Positions 34,558-44,542 of a stretch of DNA of 64,000 nt are shown here, piece by piece. The position numbers were made by a program, and so were the translations under genes. Source of the DNA: Microbacteriaceae bacterium (GTDB lineage Bacteria; Actinomycetota; Actinomycetes; Actinomycetales; Microbacteriaceae); contig JAHBSP010000007.1 of the NCBI GenBank assembly GCA_019639055.1, forward strand, positions 37,112 through 101,111. The letters are read 5' to 3'. The notes beneath the pieces are model-generated. The model was not told the DNA's origin and did no database searches. It worked only from the letters and a program-made list of their open reading frames with translations. Within the stretch, counting starts at the first letter, position 1; each line of letters begins with the position of its first letter.

Positions 34558-35616
34558 ATGCCATCAGCAGCAGACCGTGAGAAAGCATTAGAAGCAGCAC
34601 TCGCACAAATTGATCGCAATTTCGGCAAAGGTTCAATTATGCGCCTTGGTAGTGAACAACGAGCAGCGGTAGAGGTTATCCCTACCGGCGCAATTGCACT
34701 AGATGTCGCACTCGGCATCGGAGGCCTTCCACGAGGAAGAATAGTGGAGATCTACGGTCCAGAGTCTTCTGGTAAAACCACTCTCACGCTTCACGCAATC
34801 GCAAACGTGCAGAAGTCCGGCGGTATTGCAGCATTTATCGACGCCGAGCATGCCCTTGACCCAGACTATGCAAAGAAACTAGGTGTAGACATTGATGCCT
34901 TGCTTGTTTCGCAGCCAGACACTGGTGAGCAGGCGCTTGAAATTGCCGATATGCTGGTACGTTCCGGAGCAATCGACTTGGTAGTTATTGACTCCGTGGC
35001 TGCTCTAGTTCCTCGCGCTGAAATAGAGGGCGAGATGGGAGACAGCCACGTAGGTCTTCAAGCAAGACTCATGAGTCAGGCACTTCGTAAACTTACCGGT
35101 GGTCTAAACCAGACCAAAACTACCGCCATTTTCATTAACCAGCTTCGTGAAAAGATTGGTGTTTTCTTCGGCTCGCCAGAAACAACTGCTGGTGGTAAGG
35201 CACTGAAGTTCTACGCTTCTGTGCGTTTAGACATCCGACGTATTGAGACTCTGAAAGATGGCACAGATGCTGTCGGTAACCGCACCCGTGTGAAGGTAGT
35301 CAAAAACAAGATGGCTCCACCTTTCAAGCAGGCCGAGTTCGATATTCTATTCGGCGTTGGAATTTCTCGTGAAGGTAGCTTGATCGATGTCGGCGTAGAA
35401 GAAGGAATCGTTAAGAAGAGCGGTTCCTGGTTTACATACGACGCTGATCAGCTCGGTCAGGGTAAAGAGAATGCTCGCAAGTTCCTTATCGATAACCCAG
35501 ACATTGCTGCCGAGATTGAGCAGAAGATTCTTAGCAAACTAACCGCTAATGCCACACCTGTAGACGAAGTGAACAATGTCGCAGACATTTCTGAACGTCA
35601 GGCTGTTGGTGAGTAA
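34558..35616 (+). CDS. recA: recombinase RecA
   Basis: 352 residues, canonical length. Walker A is GPESSGKTT (67-75), Walker B is [10 protein letters not shown] near 145, and the L2/coprotease region is [17 protein letters not shown] near 198. AGGAG precedes the ATG by nine bases. RecA drives homologous recombination and stimulates LexA self-cleavage in the SOS response. It overlaps recX, which moderates its filaments. No intein is present, unlike in some mycobacteria. Confidence 0.98.
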   Translation: MPSAADREKALEAALAQIDRNFGKGSIMRLGSEQRAAVEVIPTGAIALDVALGIGGLPRGRIVEIYGPESSGKTTLTLHAIANVQKSGGIAAFIDAEHALDPDYAKKLGVDIDALLVSQPDTGEQALEIADMLVRSGAIDLVVIDSVAALVPRAEIEGEMGDSHVGLQARLMSQALRKLTGGLNQTKTTAIFINQLREKIGVFFGSPETTAGGKALKFYASVRLDIRRIETLKDGTDAVGNRTRVKVVKNKMAPPFKQAEFDILFGVGISREGSLIDVGVEEGIVKKSGSWFTYDADQLGQGKENARKFLIDNPDIAAEIEQKILSKLTANATPVDEVNNVADISERQAVGE

Positions 35617-36079
35617 TGTTTTCTATCTGCCGAGCGCATCGACTAACCAAGGATTAGCCGCAAGAGCCGCAAAGATTGCGGGTGCTCGGGAACTCTCCAG
35701 TGAGGAACTACGCCGAAGACTATTGGCAGAGGATTTTCCCGCTGGAGAGGTAGAAACTGAAATAGAGCGCATGGTTCAAATTGGTGCTCTAGACGATGAA
35801 GCGTTAGCAACCAGGTTGGCTGAGAAATATTCCAAGCGTTACTCTGCGCGAATAATCAGCCAAAAGCTTGCTGAGCGGCGTATCCCTCGTGAAATTGTGG
35901 ACGTTGCGGTCAGAGCGGTGGGTAACGACACAGAAATAGGACTAATACAAGCACAAATTGAAAAACTTGCTAGACAGGGCAAGTCATTGGCCGATCCGGC
36001 AAGCCGACAGAAAATCATTCAATCGCTACAACGGAAGGGTTTTCGACAACAGCAAATCTTGCGTGCCATAGAAAAGTAG
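35609..36079 (+). CDS. recX: RecA regulator RecX
   Basis: 156 residues from the GTG at 35609, inside the last codons of recA (GTGAGTAA); TTG at 35606 is an alternative. The repeated three-helix modules typical of RecX are seen as [44 protein letters not shown] in pieces, and the C-terminal [13 protein letters not shown]. RecX binds RecA filaments and limits recombinase activity. The overlap with recA provides translational coupling, and miaB begins 10 bases after its stop. Confidence 0.9.
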   Translation: MSNVFYLPSASTNQGLAARAAKIAGARELSSEELRRRLLAEDFPAGEVETEIERMVQIGALDDEALATRLAEKYSKRYSARIISQKLAERRIPREIVDVAVRAVGNDTEIGLIQAQIEKLARQGKSLADPASRQKIIQSLQRKGFRQQQILRAIEK

Positions 36080-36082
36080 ACT
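36077..36082 (+). promoter_or_regulatory. -10 hexamer TAGACT before miaB
   Basis: The TAG of this hexamer is the recX stop codon; seven bases separate it from the miaB ATG at 36090. miaB could therefore have its own leaderless transcript besides read-through from recA-recX. Confidence 0.3.
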
Positions 36083-36089
36083 GTATTGC

Positions 36090-37658
36090 ATGAGTCTGCT
36101 AACTGAAACTGATTTCTCGAAGCTGGATAAGTCGCATAATCGCACCTATGAGGTGCACACTTACGGCTGCCAGATGAACGTGCACGATTCTGAAAGACTC
36201 AGTGGATCCCTTGAGGCTGCCGGTTATTCAAAGGTTGGCGCTGGGGAGCGCGCAGATGTCGTAGTAATAAATACCTGTGCTGTTCGGGAGAACGCTGCCA
36301 ACAAGCTTTATGGAAACCTCGGATATTTAGCTTCGGTCAAAAAGAAACACGAAGGAATGCAGATTGCAGTCGGGGGTTGTCTAGCGCAAAAAGATCGTGG
36401 CGAAATTATTTCCAAAGCACCATGGGTTGATGTTGTTTTTGGCACCCACAATATGGGATCCCTGCCGATGCTTCTAGAGCGTGCCCGTCACAATCAAGAA
36501 GCCCAGGTAGAGATTCTTGAATCACTAGAAGTTTTTCCATCCACACTGCCATCACGGAGAGAATCCAGCTACGCAGCTTGGGTGTCTATCTCGGTTGGTT
36601 GTAATAACACCTGTACTTTTTGTATTGTTCCAAGTCTGCGCGGTAAAGAAAAAGACCGCCGCCCGGGAGACATAATCGCCGAATGTCAGGCACTCGTTGA
36701 TGAAGGTGTAATTGAAATCACCCTGCTCGGTCAAAACGTAAACTCTTATGGAGTAGATTTCGGGGACCGCTACGCATTCTCAAAACTTTTAAGAGCCGTT
36801 TCAGAAATTGATGGGCTTGAGCGCATCCGTTTCACCAGTCCGCACCCTGCTAGTTTCACCGAAGATGTTTTAGAGGTGATGGCTGAGCGAGAGAATATTA
36901 TGCCGCAGCTCCATCTACCGTTACAGTCCGGTTCTGACCGTATTCTTCGAGCAATGCGCCGTTCTTACCGCAGCGAAAAGTTCCTGAAAATTATGGATCG
37001 TGTCCGTCACCATATTCCAGATGCTGCTGTTACCACCGACATTATTGTCGGTTTCCCAGGGGAAACAGAAGAAGATTTTCAAGAGACGCTACGCGTGGTG
37101 GAAGAATCCCGCTTTGCCCTCGCGTTTACTTTCCAGTACTCACCTCGGCCAGGGACTCCAGCTGCGGATATGGAAGATCAGATACCAAAAGCAGTGGTTC
37201 AGGAGCGATTCGAGCGTTTAGTTGCTTTGCAGGATCGAATCAGCACCGAGGAGAATGCCAAACTCGTGGGCAAGCGAGTTGAAGTTTTGGTGGCAACTAA
37301 TGAAGGTAAGAAGGATGCCGCTCTTGGCCGTCACTCTGGCCGAGCCAAAGACTCCAGACTTGTGCATTTCGAAATCGATCCAGACGGTCCACAACCTCGC
37401 CCAGGCGATGTGGTCACGGTCACAATCACTAAAACCACCCCATTCTTCCTAATCTCTGAAGAAGCTTCTACAGCTGAGATTAGACGCACCAGAGCGGGTG
37501 ATGCTTGGGATGCAGCAGAAGCAGAAAGTTGTGCAACACCAGTTGCTAAACCGCTTCCAAAAGGTGCAATCTCGCTAGGTATTCCGCTTATCCCTACCTC
37601 AGTATCGAAAGCAACCCTAACCACGCCAATTTATGATGTGGATGACGAAACCAGATAG
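36090..37658 (+). CDS. miaB: tRNA-2-methylthio-N6-isopentenyladenosine synthase
   Basis: 522 residues. The UPF0004 N-terminal domain has [12 protein letters not shown] (cysteine near residue 24) with further cysteines in NTCAV and GGCLAQ for the auxiliary iron-sulfur cluster. The radical-SAM motif is CNNTCTFC near residue 171. A TRAM domain lies around 380-455. It methylthiolates ms2i6A37 in tRNAs after MiaA has added the isopentenyl group, and miaA is directly downstream with overlapping ends. The last 65 residues are an actinobacterial extension of low complexity. Confidence 0.96.
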   Translation: MSLLTETDFSKLDKSHNRTYEVHTYGCQMNVHDSERLSGSLEAAGYSKVGAGERADVVVINTCAVRENAANKLYGNLGYLASVKKKHEGMQIAVGGCLAQKDRGEIISKAPWVDVVFGTHNMGSLPMLLERARHNQEAQVEILESLEVFPSTLPSRRESSYAAWVSISVGCNNTCTFCIVPSLRGKEKDRRPGDIIAECQALVDEGVIEITLLGQNVNSYGVDFGDRYAFSKLLRAVSEIDGLERIRFTSPHPASFTEDVLEVMAERENIMPQLHLPLQSGSDRILRAMRRSYRSEKFLKIMDRVRHHIPDAAVTTDIIVGFPGETEEDFQETLRVVEESRFALAFTFQYSPRPGTPAADMEDQIPKAVVQERFERLVALQDRISTEENAKLVGKRVEVLVATNEGKKDAALGRHSGRAKDSRLVHFEIDPDGPQPRPGDVVTVTITKTTPFFLISEEASTAEIRRTRAGDAWDAAEAESCATPVAKPLPKGAISLGIPLIPTSVSKATLTTPIYDVDDETR

Positions 37659-38565
37659 TTCTCCACTGGTCGTAATAACCGGCCCCACCGGAGTCGGGAA
37701 AACCAGGCTTAGCCTCGACTTAGCAGAAGCTTTCCAGCAGGGAGCTGAAATCATAAATGCCGATTCCATGCAGCTTTATCGAGGCATGAATATCGGCACT
37801 GCGAAAATATCTGCTCCAGAAATGCGCGGTATTCCGCATCACCTTTTTAGCATCCTCGATGTCACTGAGGTGGCTAATGTAGCGCAATACCGTGAACGCG
37901 CAAGAGCGGAGATTATTCGGATTCAGCAGGATGGCAAGGTGCCGATAATGGTCGGTGGTAGTGGGCTCTACGTAACTGCGGTTTGCCAAGACCTAGAATT
38001 TAGCAGCGCAGACCCTGAAATCCGTGCAGAACTTGAAGATATTTTTGAGCAGAGCGGAGTAGAACCACTCTGGAAAGAATTACTGGAACTGCAACCAGAG
38101 GCGGCAGAACATGTAGATAGTCGTAACCCTAGGCGAGTCATCAGAGCATTGGAGGCGGCAAGACTCGGAAGTGCTATTAGTGGCAAACTTCCCGAAGATT
38201 TAGATTACTGGCAGAAACCATCGTGGATCCACCTAGACGGGAACCGTGAAAGAATCAAGCAATTAACCGCCGAAAGAGCGAAGCGGATGTTTGCTACCGG
38301 ACTGATCGAGGAAACTCGTGAACTATTGAAGGTGGGCTTACACGAGGGGCAAACCGCTTCTAAGGCGATTGGCTATTCACAAGCTATCGCAGTGATAGAT
38401 GGCGAATTGAGTATCGAGGAAGCAATTGAGAGCACTATCTCGGCAACGCATCGCTACATAAGAAGACAGCGTTCCTGGTTTGCTAAACGTCTCGACCTGA
38501 ACCTTTTGGATTGTTTCGATTCTGAACTATTTACTAAAGCTGGGGAGATAGTCTTTAAAGCGTGA
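37642..38565 (+). CDS. miaA: tRNA dimethylallyltransferase
   Basis: 307 residues from ATG 37642, or 310 from ATG 37633; both lie inside the end of miaB. The P-loop is GPTGVGKT near residue 14, then [17 protein letters not shown] near 38, and [11 protein letters not shown] near the C-terminus is a family signature. It isopentenylates A37 of tRNAs reading UNN codons. Its stop overlaps the dapF GTG by four bases (GTGA). Confidence 0.95.
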   Translation: MTKPDSSPLVVITGPTGVGKTRLSLDLAEAFQQGAEIINADSMQLYRGMNIGTAKISAPEMRGIPHHLFSILDVTEVANVAQYRERARAEIIRIQQDGKVPIMVGGSGLYVTAVCQDLEFSSADPEIRAELEDIFEQSGVEPLWKELLELQPEAAEHVDSRNPRRVIRALEAARLGSAISGKLPEDLDYWQKPSWIHLDGNRERIKQLTAERAKRMFATGLIEETRELLKVGLHEGQTASKAIGYSQAIAVIDGELSIEEAIESTISATHRYIRRQRSWFAKRLDLNLLDCFDSELFTKAGEIVFKA

Positions 38566-39443
38566 GTGAAACAAAACTAACCGTCACTAAGGGGCAAGGA
38601 ACAGGGAACGATTTCGTGTTCTTTTCTGACCCAGACGGGAAAAACCCAATCACTCCCGAACAGGTGCGTTGGCTAACAGACCGCAGATTTGGTGTCGGTG
38701 GAGATGGCGTAATTCGGGCAGTCCGGGCAGAACATATTGCAGAGGGTAGGGAACTACTTGAGCAGGATTCTGACGTTGAGTGGTTTATGGACTATTACAA
38801 CTCTGACGGCTCTCTTTCTCAAATGTGCGGCAACGGTATTCGGGTATTTGTGCGCTACCTCATCGAGGAAGGACTCACAGATCTTAAAATGGGCCAGACT
38901 ATTCCCGTCGGCACCAGAGCAGGTATTCGTGACGTGCAGCTATCCAAAACTGGCTTCACAGTGGATATGGGCAGATGGCGCATCGAAGAAGAGGGGCCAC
39001 TTGTTGAAGCTGAGGGGCTAAAAGTTGGTCGTCCCAGTGTGGGAATCAATGTTGGAAACCCGCATGTGGTTGTCGCTTTGGCCGCGCAGACAGAGTTGGA
39101 TGCACTGAAACTCCACGACGCTCCCAAATTAGATCCCGAGCCAGCAGAGGGTGCAAATGTTGAATTTGTCGTGCCTGCGGATCCTATGGTTGTAGACGGT
39201 GTCGGATATGCCAAAATGCGGGTGCACGAACGCGGAAGTGGCGAAACAATGTCCTGCGGTACCGGAGCAGTAGCAACGGCGCTTGCATTACGGTACTGGG
39301 CTGGTGAAGGCGCTCCAAATCACTGGCAGATTGAGGTCCCCGGGGGGAAACTGGCGGTGTGGATGTTTCCTACCGAAGAAGGAGAGCACGTTTCGCTCTC
39401 TGGACCGGCCGAGTTAGTTTACGAAACTGAGGTAGCGCTCTAG
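38562..39443 (+). CDS. dapF: diaminopimelate epimerase
   Basis: 293 residues from a GTG. The two catalytic cysteines lie in MCGNGIR near residue 89 and SCGTGAVA near 230. [10 protein letters not shown] opens the protein. It converts LL- to meso-diaminopimelate, completing with dapA and dapB (elsewhere in this window) the supply of the peptidoglycan cross-linking residue and of lysine. It is translationally coupled to miaA. A 7-bp stem-loop (39448-39467) separates it from the convergent methyltransferase gene. Confidence 0.96.
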   Translation: MSETKLTVTKGQGTGNDFVFFSDPDGKNPITPEQVRWLTDRRFGVGGDGVIRAVRAEHIAEGRELLEQDSDVEWFMDYYNSDGSLSQMCGNGIRVFVRYLIEEGLTDLKMGQTIPVGTRAGIRDVQLSKTGFTVDMGRWRIEEEGPLVEAEGLKVGRPSVGINVGNPHVVVALAAQTELDALKLHDAPKLDPEPAEGANVEFVVPADPMVVDGVGYAKMRVHERGSGETMSCGTGAVATALALRYWAGEGAPNHWQIEVPGGKLAVWMFPTEEGEHVSLSGPAELVYETEVAL

Positions 39444-39447
39444 CGAC

Positions 39448-39467
39448 ATCTAACGACAGTGTTAGAT
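39448..39467. terminator. stem-loop between convergent dapF and methyltransferase genes
   Basis: ATCTAAC and GTTAGAT flank six bases, just after the dapF stop and overlapping the end of the opposite gene. There is no T-tract, so termination is possible but not shown. Confidence 0.4.
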
Positions 39468-40073
39468 AGCTTTGCGATGAACCCGCAAAACCCGGAAACT
39501 TTTTTCGCTGGTAAAGCGCGATACCTCAAAATCTGGTGAATAGCGTTCCTCTAGCCAGCGCTGTAGCGAGTCACTGCCGAGGTTTTTCTGAACGACCAGC
39601 CAAGCATCCCCACCTAAAGCGAGCCTAGGTATCCAAGTGTCTAATATCTCGTGAAGTGCAGCTTTGCCGATACGAATTGGAGGATTTGACCAGATCGTCT
39701 GAAATTGGATGTCTGCTGGCACATCTACTGGAAGTGCGGTATGCACATTTTTAAGCCCTAAATCTTTAGCATTCAAAGCTGTTAGTTCAAGTGCCCGCTC
39801 GTTAGTGTCTACCGCCCAGACGGTAGCTTTTGGAGACTTAGTGGCCAGTGTGAGGGTAATTGGTCCCCAGCCTGAACCGATATCTAAAAGATTCCCGGTA
39901 GGCGATGGTTCTGGGACTACACCCAGTAACACTGTGGTACCTTTATCGAGTGTAGATAAACTAAAAACCCCGGATCCGGTAGTTACTTCTTTAACTACTC
40001 CCGCGATTGGCACTGCAATTTTCTTGTATGCAGCATCGCCACTCGGCTTAGAGCTGAAATAGTGCTCATTCAT
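39462..40073 (-). CDS. class I SAM methyltransferase, RsmC-like
   Basis: 203 residues, corresponding to the catalytic half of RsmC. The SAM-binding loop is LLDIGSGWGPIT near residue 61, and the catalytic tetrapeptide NPPI near residue 130 is characteristic of base N-methyltransferases such as the 16S rRNA m2G1207 enzyme. The N-terminal pseudo-methyltransferase domain of enterobacterial RsmC is absent, as in other actinobacterial homologues. An rRNA guanine is the likely target. It lies between dapF and hflX and diverges from hflX. Confidence 0.82.
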   Translation of the reverse strand: MNEHYFSSKPSGDAAYKKIAVPIAGVVKEVTTGSGVFSLSTLDKGTTVLLGVVPEPSPTGNLLDIGSGWGPITLTLATKSPKATVWAVDTNERALELTALNAKDLGLKNVHTALPVDVPADIQFQTIWSNPPIRIGKAALHEILDTWIPRLALGGDAWLVVQKNLGSDSLQRWLEERYSPDFEVSRFTSEKSFRVLRVHRKAI

Positions 40074-40092
40074 AATTTATAACTCTTGTTTT

Positions 40093-40098
40093 TAGAAT
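40093..40098 (+). promoter_or_regulatory. -10 hexamer TAGAAT of hflX
   Basis: Seven bases separate TAGAAT from the TTG codon at 40106. This favours TTG as the start over the ATG at 40118, neither of which has a Shine-Dalgarno sequence. Confidence 0.4.
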
Positions 40099-40105
40099 TA
40101 AGTAA

Positions 40106-41548
40106 TTGGACATCCATATGAAGAATAATCCACCAACATCCTCTGACAAAGGTAGCCTTGCCGAGGCGCTCATGTCTGTGACCCCTGAAAGCGACCTGGA
40201 AGGGCTAGAACTAGAAGAGCGTTCGGCGCTCCGGCGCGTGGCGGGGTTATCGACCGAACTTGAAGACATTACCGAGGTTGAGTATCGTCAGCTTCGTTTA
40301 GAAAAAGTTGTGCTAATTGGCGTGCACCAACCAGGTGAAGTGAAGGATGCAGAAAATTCGCTCCTGGAATTAAAGGCACTTTGCGAGACTGCTGGTGCGG
40401 AAGTGCTTGACGGCGTAATGCAGAGCCGTAACCAACCCGATGCAGCAACCTACTTCGGTAAAGGAAAAGCGGCCGAACTGCGTGATCTCGTGAAGGAACT
40501 CGGTGCAGATACCGTGGTTGCAGACACTGAACTACCTCCAAGTCAGCGTCGTGCGCTAGAAGATGTAGTCAAAGTAAAAGTTATTGACCGCACCGCAGTA
40601 ATACTTGATATTTTCGCTCAGCACGCGAAGAGCAAAGAAGGACGAGCTCAGGTCGAACTTGCTCAACTGGAATATTTACTCCCTCGCCTGCGCGGATGGG
40701 GTGAATCTATGAGCCGTCAGATTGGTGGTCAGGTCGGTATGGGTATGGGTGGCCGTGGTCCCGGTGAAACCAAACTGGAACTAGACCGCAGGCGAATCCA
40801 CACTCGCATGGCGCAGTTAAAAAAGAAAATTGCTAGTTTCAAACCTCAGCGAGATGCAAAAAGATCTAATCGAGAAAGATTTGAGGTCCCATCAATTGCA
40901 ATTGTTGGGTATACAAACGCTGGAAAATCTAGCCTGCTCAACCGGCTTACTGGCGCTGGCGTGCTGGTGGAAAACGCACTGTTCGCGACCCTAGACGCTA
41001 CAGTGCGCCGTACTCAAACATCCGATGGCAGAGGCTTCACACTCGTAGACACTGTTGGTTTTGTGCGCAATCTTCCTCACCAACTGGTTGAAGCATTCCG
41101 ATCCACCTTCGAAGAGGTGGTGCTTTCAGACGGAATATTGCATGTGGTCGATGCTGCGCATCCAGACCCTGCTGCCCAGTTGACTACTGTGAGAAAAGTT
41201 GTTGCGGAAGCTGGTGGTGAAAAACTTCCAGAGTTAGTTGTTTTCAACAAGAGTGATCTGATTGATGCTAATCGTGTCTTGGAGCTTCGCGGGCTTGAAC
41301 CAAACTCGGTATTTGTTTCCGCTCATACCGGTGAAGGGATTGACGAACTCTTGGAGCGATTGGAGGCTCTAGTTCCAAAACCTGACATTCCGGTGCGCGT
41401 GCTTATTCCATACTCAGAAAGTGCGCTTATGTCTGAACTCCACCGGGGTGGAATTGTGCATCAAATTGAATATATGGAGGGTGGAAACTTGGTTACTGTT
41501 GATGTCACTAAGGCGCTAGCGGCCAAAGTCAGCAACTACCTGTATTAG
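40106..41548 (+). CDS. hflX: GTPase HflX
   Basis: 480 residues from TTG 40106 (476 from ATG 40118). The HflX N-terminal domain includes [12 protein letters not shown] near residue 115 and [14 protein letters not shown] near 222. The GTPase domain has [10 protein letters not shown] (G1, near 269), [11 protein letters not shown] (G3, near 313) and NKSD (G4, near 390). HflX splits stalled or hibernating 70S ribosomes during stress. Its stop overlaps the convergent lexA stop by four bases. Confidence 0.95.
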   Translation: MDIHMKNNPPTSSDKGSLAEALMSVTPESDLEGLELEERSALRRVAGLSTELEDITEVEYRQLRLEKVVLIGVHQPGEVKDAENSLLELKALCETAGAEVLDGVMQSRNQPDAATYFGKGKAAELRDLVKELGADTVVADTELPPSQRRALEDVVKVKVIDRTAVILDIFAQHAKSKEGRAQVELAQLEYLLPRLRGWGESMSRQIGGQVGMGMGGRGPGETKLELDRRRIHTRMAQLKKKIASFKPQRDAKRSNRERFEVPSIAIVGYTNAGKSSLLNRLTGAGVLVENALFATLDATVRRTQTSDGRGFTLVDTVGFVRNLPHQLVEAFRSTFEEVVLSDGILHVVDAAHPDPAAQLTTVRKVVAEAGGEKLPELVVFNKSDLIDANRVLELRGLEPNSVFVSAHTGEGIDELLERLEALVPKPDIPVRVLIPYSESALMSELHRGGIVHQIEYMEGGNLVTVDVTKALAAKVSNYLY

Positions 41549-42195
41549 AGGGCTCGCAGAACCGCTACAACTTTGCCGAGAATTACTGCTTGGTCGCCAA
41601 GAATTGGTTCGAAGGCGCTATTGCGTGGCAATAGCCAAGTGTGCCCGTCACGTTGCCGGAATACTTTCACAGTTGATTCTTCGTCAAGCATGGCGGCCAC
41701 GATATCGCCGTTTTGTGCATCCTGCTGTTGGCGGACAACCACCCAATCCCCGTCGCATATTGCAGCGTCGATCATCGATTCCCCGACAACTTTGAGTAGG
41801 AACAAATTGCCGTCTCCGACAAGAGACTTAGGCAGGGGCAGAACTTCTTCTACCTGCTGATCAGAAGTGATAGGAATCCCGGCGGCAATTCTTCCCACGC
41901 GAGGGACCATTACCATTTCGCTACTTTCGTAGGCGGTTTCTTCGACCGAGTTGGATGAGTCCACCAGGACTTCGATAGCGCGGGGGCGATTAGGGTCACG
42001 CCTAATGTACCCAGCTAGCTCTAACTGATTCATCTGGTGGGCAACACTGGATAGCGAGCTTAGGCCAACTTGATCGCCAATCTCGCGCATTGTTGGGGGA
42101 TAACCTTTGGTGCTGTTTGATCGATTGATGACCTCAAGAATTTGAGCCTGCTTCTGTGAAAGTTCGCGCCTTGGGATGTTGTCGCTAGTATCCAT
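41545..42195 (-). CDS. lexA: SOS repressor LexA
   Basis: 216 residues. The winged helix-turn-helix occupies residues 13-75 ([20 protein letters not shown]). The self-cleavage site Ala105-Gly106 is in RIAAGIPI. The catalytic dyad is Ser140 in GESMID and Lys177 in STVKVF. AAGGAGAAG precedes the ATG. LexA represses SOS genes, and RecA filaments trigger its cleavage. It diverges from a LysM membrane protein gene across a 251-base gap (42196-42446) that contains LexA-type sites. Confidence 0.97.
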   Translation of the reverse strand: MDTSDNIPRRELSQKQAQILEVINRSNSTKGYPPTMREIGDQVGLSSLSSVAHQMNQLELAGYIRRDPNRPRAIEVLVDSSNSVEETAYESSEMVMVPRVGRIAAGIPITSDQQVEEVLPLPKSLVGDGNLFLLKVVGESMIDAAICDGDWVVVRQQQDAQNGDIVAAMLDEESTVKVFRQRDGHTWLLPRNSAFEPILGDQAVILGKVVAVLRAL

Positions 42196-42259
42196 AACTT
42201 CTCCTTATGTCGGTGGTTGTTTATAGCATCCAATTGTGGATACAAAACCAGCCGATATT

Positions 42260-42273
42260 CGAAACTATATACG
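42260..42273. promoter_or_regulatory. degenerate LexA-box candidate on the lexA side
   Basis: CGAAACTATATACG keeps the 5-4-5 layout, but the arms differ at one position. It is about 65 bases upstream of lexA and could mediate autorepression. Confidence 0.35.
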
Positions 42274-42346
42274 CATTTGTGGACATTTTCAAAGATGTAT
42301 TCGAGTGTTTCGCGGATTTGACACGAAAAAAATTATTCAAATGGAC

Positions 42347-42377
42347 TTGCATTATTAGAAAATCGAAGTTATATTCG
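42347..42377 (+). promoter_or_regulatory. SOS promoter of the LysM gene with LexA box over the -10
   Basis: TTGCAT (42347-42352) and TATATT (42370-42375) are separated by 17 bases, a good vegetative promoter. The sequence CGAAGTTATATTCG at 42364-42377 has LexA-box layout and covers the -10, so LexA binding would block transcription. The predicted transcript start is about 42382-42384. Confidence 0.65.
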
Positions 42378-42385
42378 AAACATAG

Positions 42386-42425
42386 ATTCGCTTCCGGGTC
42401 TCCCGGCCGAGATCCGGAAGCGAAT
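42386..42425 (+). promoter_or_regulatory. 17-bp stem-loop at the 5' end of the LysM gene transcript
   Basis: Bases 42386-42402 pair with 42409-42425 (16 Watson-Crick pairs and one G-T), leaving the loop CCGGCC. The outer 12 pairs, ATTCGCTTCCGG with CCGGAAGCGAAT, are perfect. It begins within a few bases of the predicted transcript start and ends nine bases before AAGGAGG. Confidence 0.75.
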
Positions 42426-42446
42426 GTATAACCCAAGGAGGAAAAG

Positions 42447-42809
42447 ATGAGCAGCATCACTTTTGCAGCAAAGCCAGCGGTCAGCAATGTTCACGTCAGG
42501 CTAACCACTCGAGGCAAAGTTGTCTTCGGCGGAATCGCCGCAGCAATTGCACTTGTGGTTTCTTTCATAATCGCTAGTCCACTCGCGGGTGCTGAACTTG
42601 AAAGCACCAGTAGCGCTAACTCTCAGTCGGTTGTTTTCGAATATGAATCGCTGCTAGTGGGGGAGACCCTCTGGAGCTTCGCAGAGCGCATCGCTCCAAA
42701 CGCTGATCCTCGATTATTCATCGACGATGTTCTCGAATTCAATGCCCTAACTAGTTCCGCAGTGAAGCCCGGTCAGGTCCTAGCAATTCCTAGCAAATAT
42801 CTAGGATAG
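42447..42809 (+). CDS. LysM-domain membrane protein divergent from lexA (YneA/Rv2719c-like)
   Basis: 120 residues. AAGGAGG precedes the ATG. A short cytoplasmic segment is followed by one membrane helix (about 24-46), and then an extracytoplasmic LysM-type domain (about 64-117): LLVGETLWSFAERI, DDVLEFNAL, KPGQVLAIP. A small membrane-LysM protein divergent from lexA is the arrangement of B. subtilis yneA and M. tuberculosis Rv2719c, which delay division or alter the wall after DNA damage. The LexA-box-like site in its promoter supports SOS control. The cell-division role is inferred. Confidence 0.75.
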   Translation: MSSITFAAKPAVSNVHVRLTTRGKVVFGGIAAAIALVVSFIIASPLAGAELESTSSANSQSVVFEYESLLVGETLWSFAERIAPNADPRLFIDDVLEFNALTSSAVKPGQVLAIPSKYLG

Positions 42810-42849
42810 TTTTGCCCGCACTTGGGAGTGCCTAATGCGGATAAGCAAC

Positions 42850-42855
42850 TAACAT
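42850..42855 (+). promoter_or_regulatory. -10 hexamer TAACAT of hisC
   Basis: Six bases (TGATTC) lie between TAACAT and the GTG at 42862, with no ribosome site. A 5-bp hairpin (GCACT/AGTGC at 42818-42831) precedes it in the same 52-base gap. Confidence 0.45.
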
Positions 42856-42861
42856 TGATTC

Positions 42862-43932
42862 GTGGCTTCCTTTCAAGATTTACCGATACGCGATGATTTA
42901 CGTGACCTCACACCCTATGGAGCGCCACAGTTAGAAGTTCGGATTCCGGTAAACGTTAACGAAAATAACTACGGAATCCCAGATGAGGTTGCTGCAAGCA
43001 TCGCAGCTGCCGTCAATAAAGAAATTGCGGGACTGCACCGCTACCCTGATCGCGAATTTTCCTTGCTACGCGAGAGACTCGCTACCTATATTGGCCAAGG
43101 TGTAAATCCCGACCAGATTTGGGCCGCTAATGGTTCAAACGAAGTCCTTCAGCAGTTATTCATGGCTTTTGGCGGTCCTGGTCGAAGAGTAGTCAGCTTT
43201 TCACCTACATATTCGATGTATCCTCTTATCGCTAAAAGTGTCGGTTCCGAGTATTTAGCAATTCCGAGAGCGGAAGATTTTTCACTTCCAGAAAATTTTG
43301 CTGCCCTACTTACAGACGCTGCCCCGGACATCACCATTATTTGTCGCCCAAACAACCCGACCGGCACTAATCATTCACTGGAAGAAATTGTTGAGATTTA
43401 CAGCGCTTCCAAGGGGATGGTGATTGTTGATGAGGCTTATCAGGAATTTTCAGAACTACCATCTGCGGTGCAACTGCTACCGGGCAGGAATCGCTTAGTT
43501 GTGCTTCGCACGATGAGTAAAGCATTCTCATACGCTGGAACTCGCCTTGGCTACTTGGTGGCAGATTCAATTGTTTCGGATGCTCTTAGGCTCGTCCGTC
43601 TCCCGTACCATCTTTCTGCGCTTACCCAGGCGGCAGCAATCGCTAGTATCGACCACGTGGATGCGCTCCTTGCCAGTGTGGAAGCAATCAAAAATTCCCG
43701 CGAAGAATTGGTGAACGCTCTCCCAAGCATGGGACTTAGCGCATACCCCTCTTCCACAAACTTTGTCTTGATTGACGGGTTTAAAGATCCGAAAGCAACC
43801 TTTACCGCGCTCCTTGAAAAAGGTATCCTGGTAAGAAATGTGGGAATTGGCAACACCCTGCGTATCTCAATAGGTACCGAGGCAGAAATTGCCGAGATTA
43901 TCGAGACCCTAGCAAAGCTGCAAGACAACTAA
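42862..43932 (+). CDS. hisC: histidinol-phosphate aminotransferase
   Basis: 356 residues from a GTG. The PLP lysine is in [15 protein letters not shown] near residue 220. NENNYGIPD near 34, the CRPNNPTGT block near 160 and [10 protein letters not shown] near 192 are conserved. It transaminates imidazole acetol phosphate with glutamate. It opens the hisC-hisB-hisH cluster; hisB begins 10 bases after its stop. Confidence 0.94.
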   Translation: MASFQDLPIRDDLRDLTPYGAPQLEVRIPVNVNENNYGIPDEVAASIAAAVNKEIAGLHRYPDREFSLLRERLATYIGQGVNPDQIWAANGSNEVLQQLFMAFGGPGRRVVSFSPTYSMYPLIAKSVGSEYLAIPRAEDFSLPENFAALLTDAAPDITIICRPNNPTGTNHSLEEIVEIYSASKGMVIVDEAYQEFSELPSAVQLLPGRNRLVVLRTMSKAFSYAGTRLGYLVADSIVSDALRLVRLPYHLSALTQAAAIASIDHVDALLASVEAIKNSREELVNALPSMGLSAYPSSTNFVLIDGFKDPKATFTALLEKGILVRNVGIGNTLRISIGTEAEIAEIIETLAKLQDN

Positions 43933-43935
43933 ACT
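43930..43935 (+). promoter_or_regulatory. possible -10 hexamer TAAACT before hisB
   Basis: It includes the hisC stop codon and lies seven bases before the hisB ATG. It fits the window-wide leaderless pattern, but hisB can also be read from the hisC transcript. Confidence 0.25.
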
Positions 43936-43942
43936 GGAATAC

Positions 43943-44542
43943 ATGCCTAGAACAGCAGAGATATCTCGAAAAACCAGCGAATCCGAAATCTTCCTGAAAC
44001 TAAACCTTGACGGAACCGGTGCTAACAGCATCAACACCGGAGTGCCATTTTTCGATCATATGCTTACCGCTCTAAGCAAGCACTCACTAATTGACCTTGA
44101 AGTTAAAGCCAAAGGTGACGTGCACATTGATGCGCACCACACTGTAGAAGATACCGCTATTGTTTTTGGGCAAGCGCTCAAGGAAGCACTGGGTGACAAG
44201 AAGGGTATTGGCCGTTATGGAGATGCCACTGTGCCGCTAGATGAGTCTCTTGCGCGCGCCGTTGTTGATGTTTCAGGACGTGCATACTTCTTCCACGCAG
44301 GGCAGCCCGACGCAATCAACTTCCACCGTATTGGTGGACACTTCACCGGCAGTCTGATTGGACACGCATTTGAAGCTATCGCCCACAATGCGAGCATCAC
44401 CCTCCACGTTGATCTTATTCGTGGCGTTGATCCACACCACATTGCAGAGAGCCAGTTCAAAGCATTTGCTCGTGCCCTTAGGAAAGCTGTGGAACTGGAT
44501 CCTCGGGTAAAGGGTGTGCCCTCCACTAAAGGTTCACTGTGA
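43943..44542 (+). CDS. hisB: imidazoleglycerol-phosphate dehydratase
   Basis: 199 residues, the single-function IGPD form without the phosphatase domain found in enterobacteria. The two duplicated metal-binding halves show [11 protein letters not shown] near residue 57 and [14 protein letters not shown] near 156. [10 protein letters not shown] also belongs to the active site. It dehydrates imidazole glycerol phosphate in histidine synthesis. The stop overlaps the hisH GTG by four bases (GTGA). Confidence 0.96.
   Translation: MPRTAEISRKTSESEIFLKLNLDGTGANSINTGVPFFDHMLTALSKHSLIDLEVKAKGDVHIDAHHTVEDTAIVFGQALKEALGDKKGIGRYGDATVPLDESLARAVVDVSGRAYFFHAGQPDAINFHRIGGHFTGSLIGHAFEAIAHNASITLHVDLIRGVDPHHIAESQFKAFARALRKAVELDPRVKGVPSTKGSL

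Noticed and set aside
42376..42390. Second LexA-like site near the LysM gene
   Set aside because: The CGAAA and ATTCG arms are separated by five bases instead of four, so the half-site spacing is wrong.
42221..42487. Minus-strand open frame spanning the lexA-LysM gap
   Set aside because: It runs antisense through a promoter, LexA-type sites and a hairpin, and its translation has no recognisable features.
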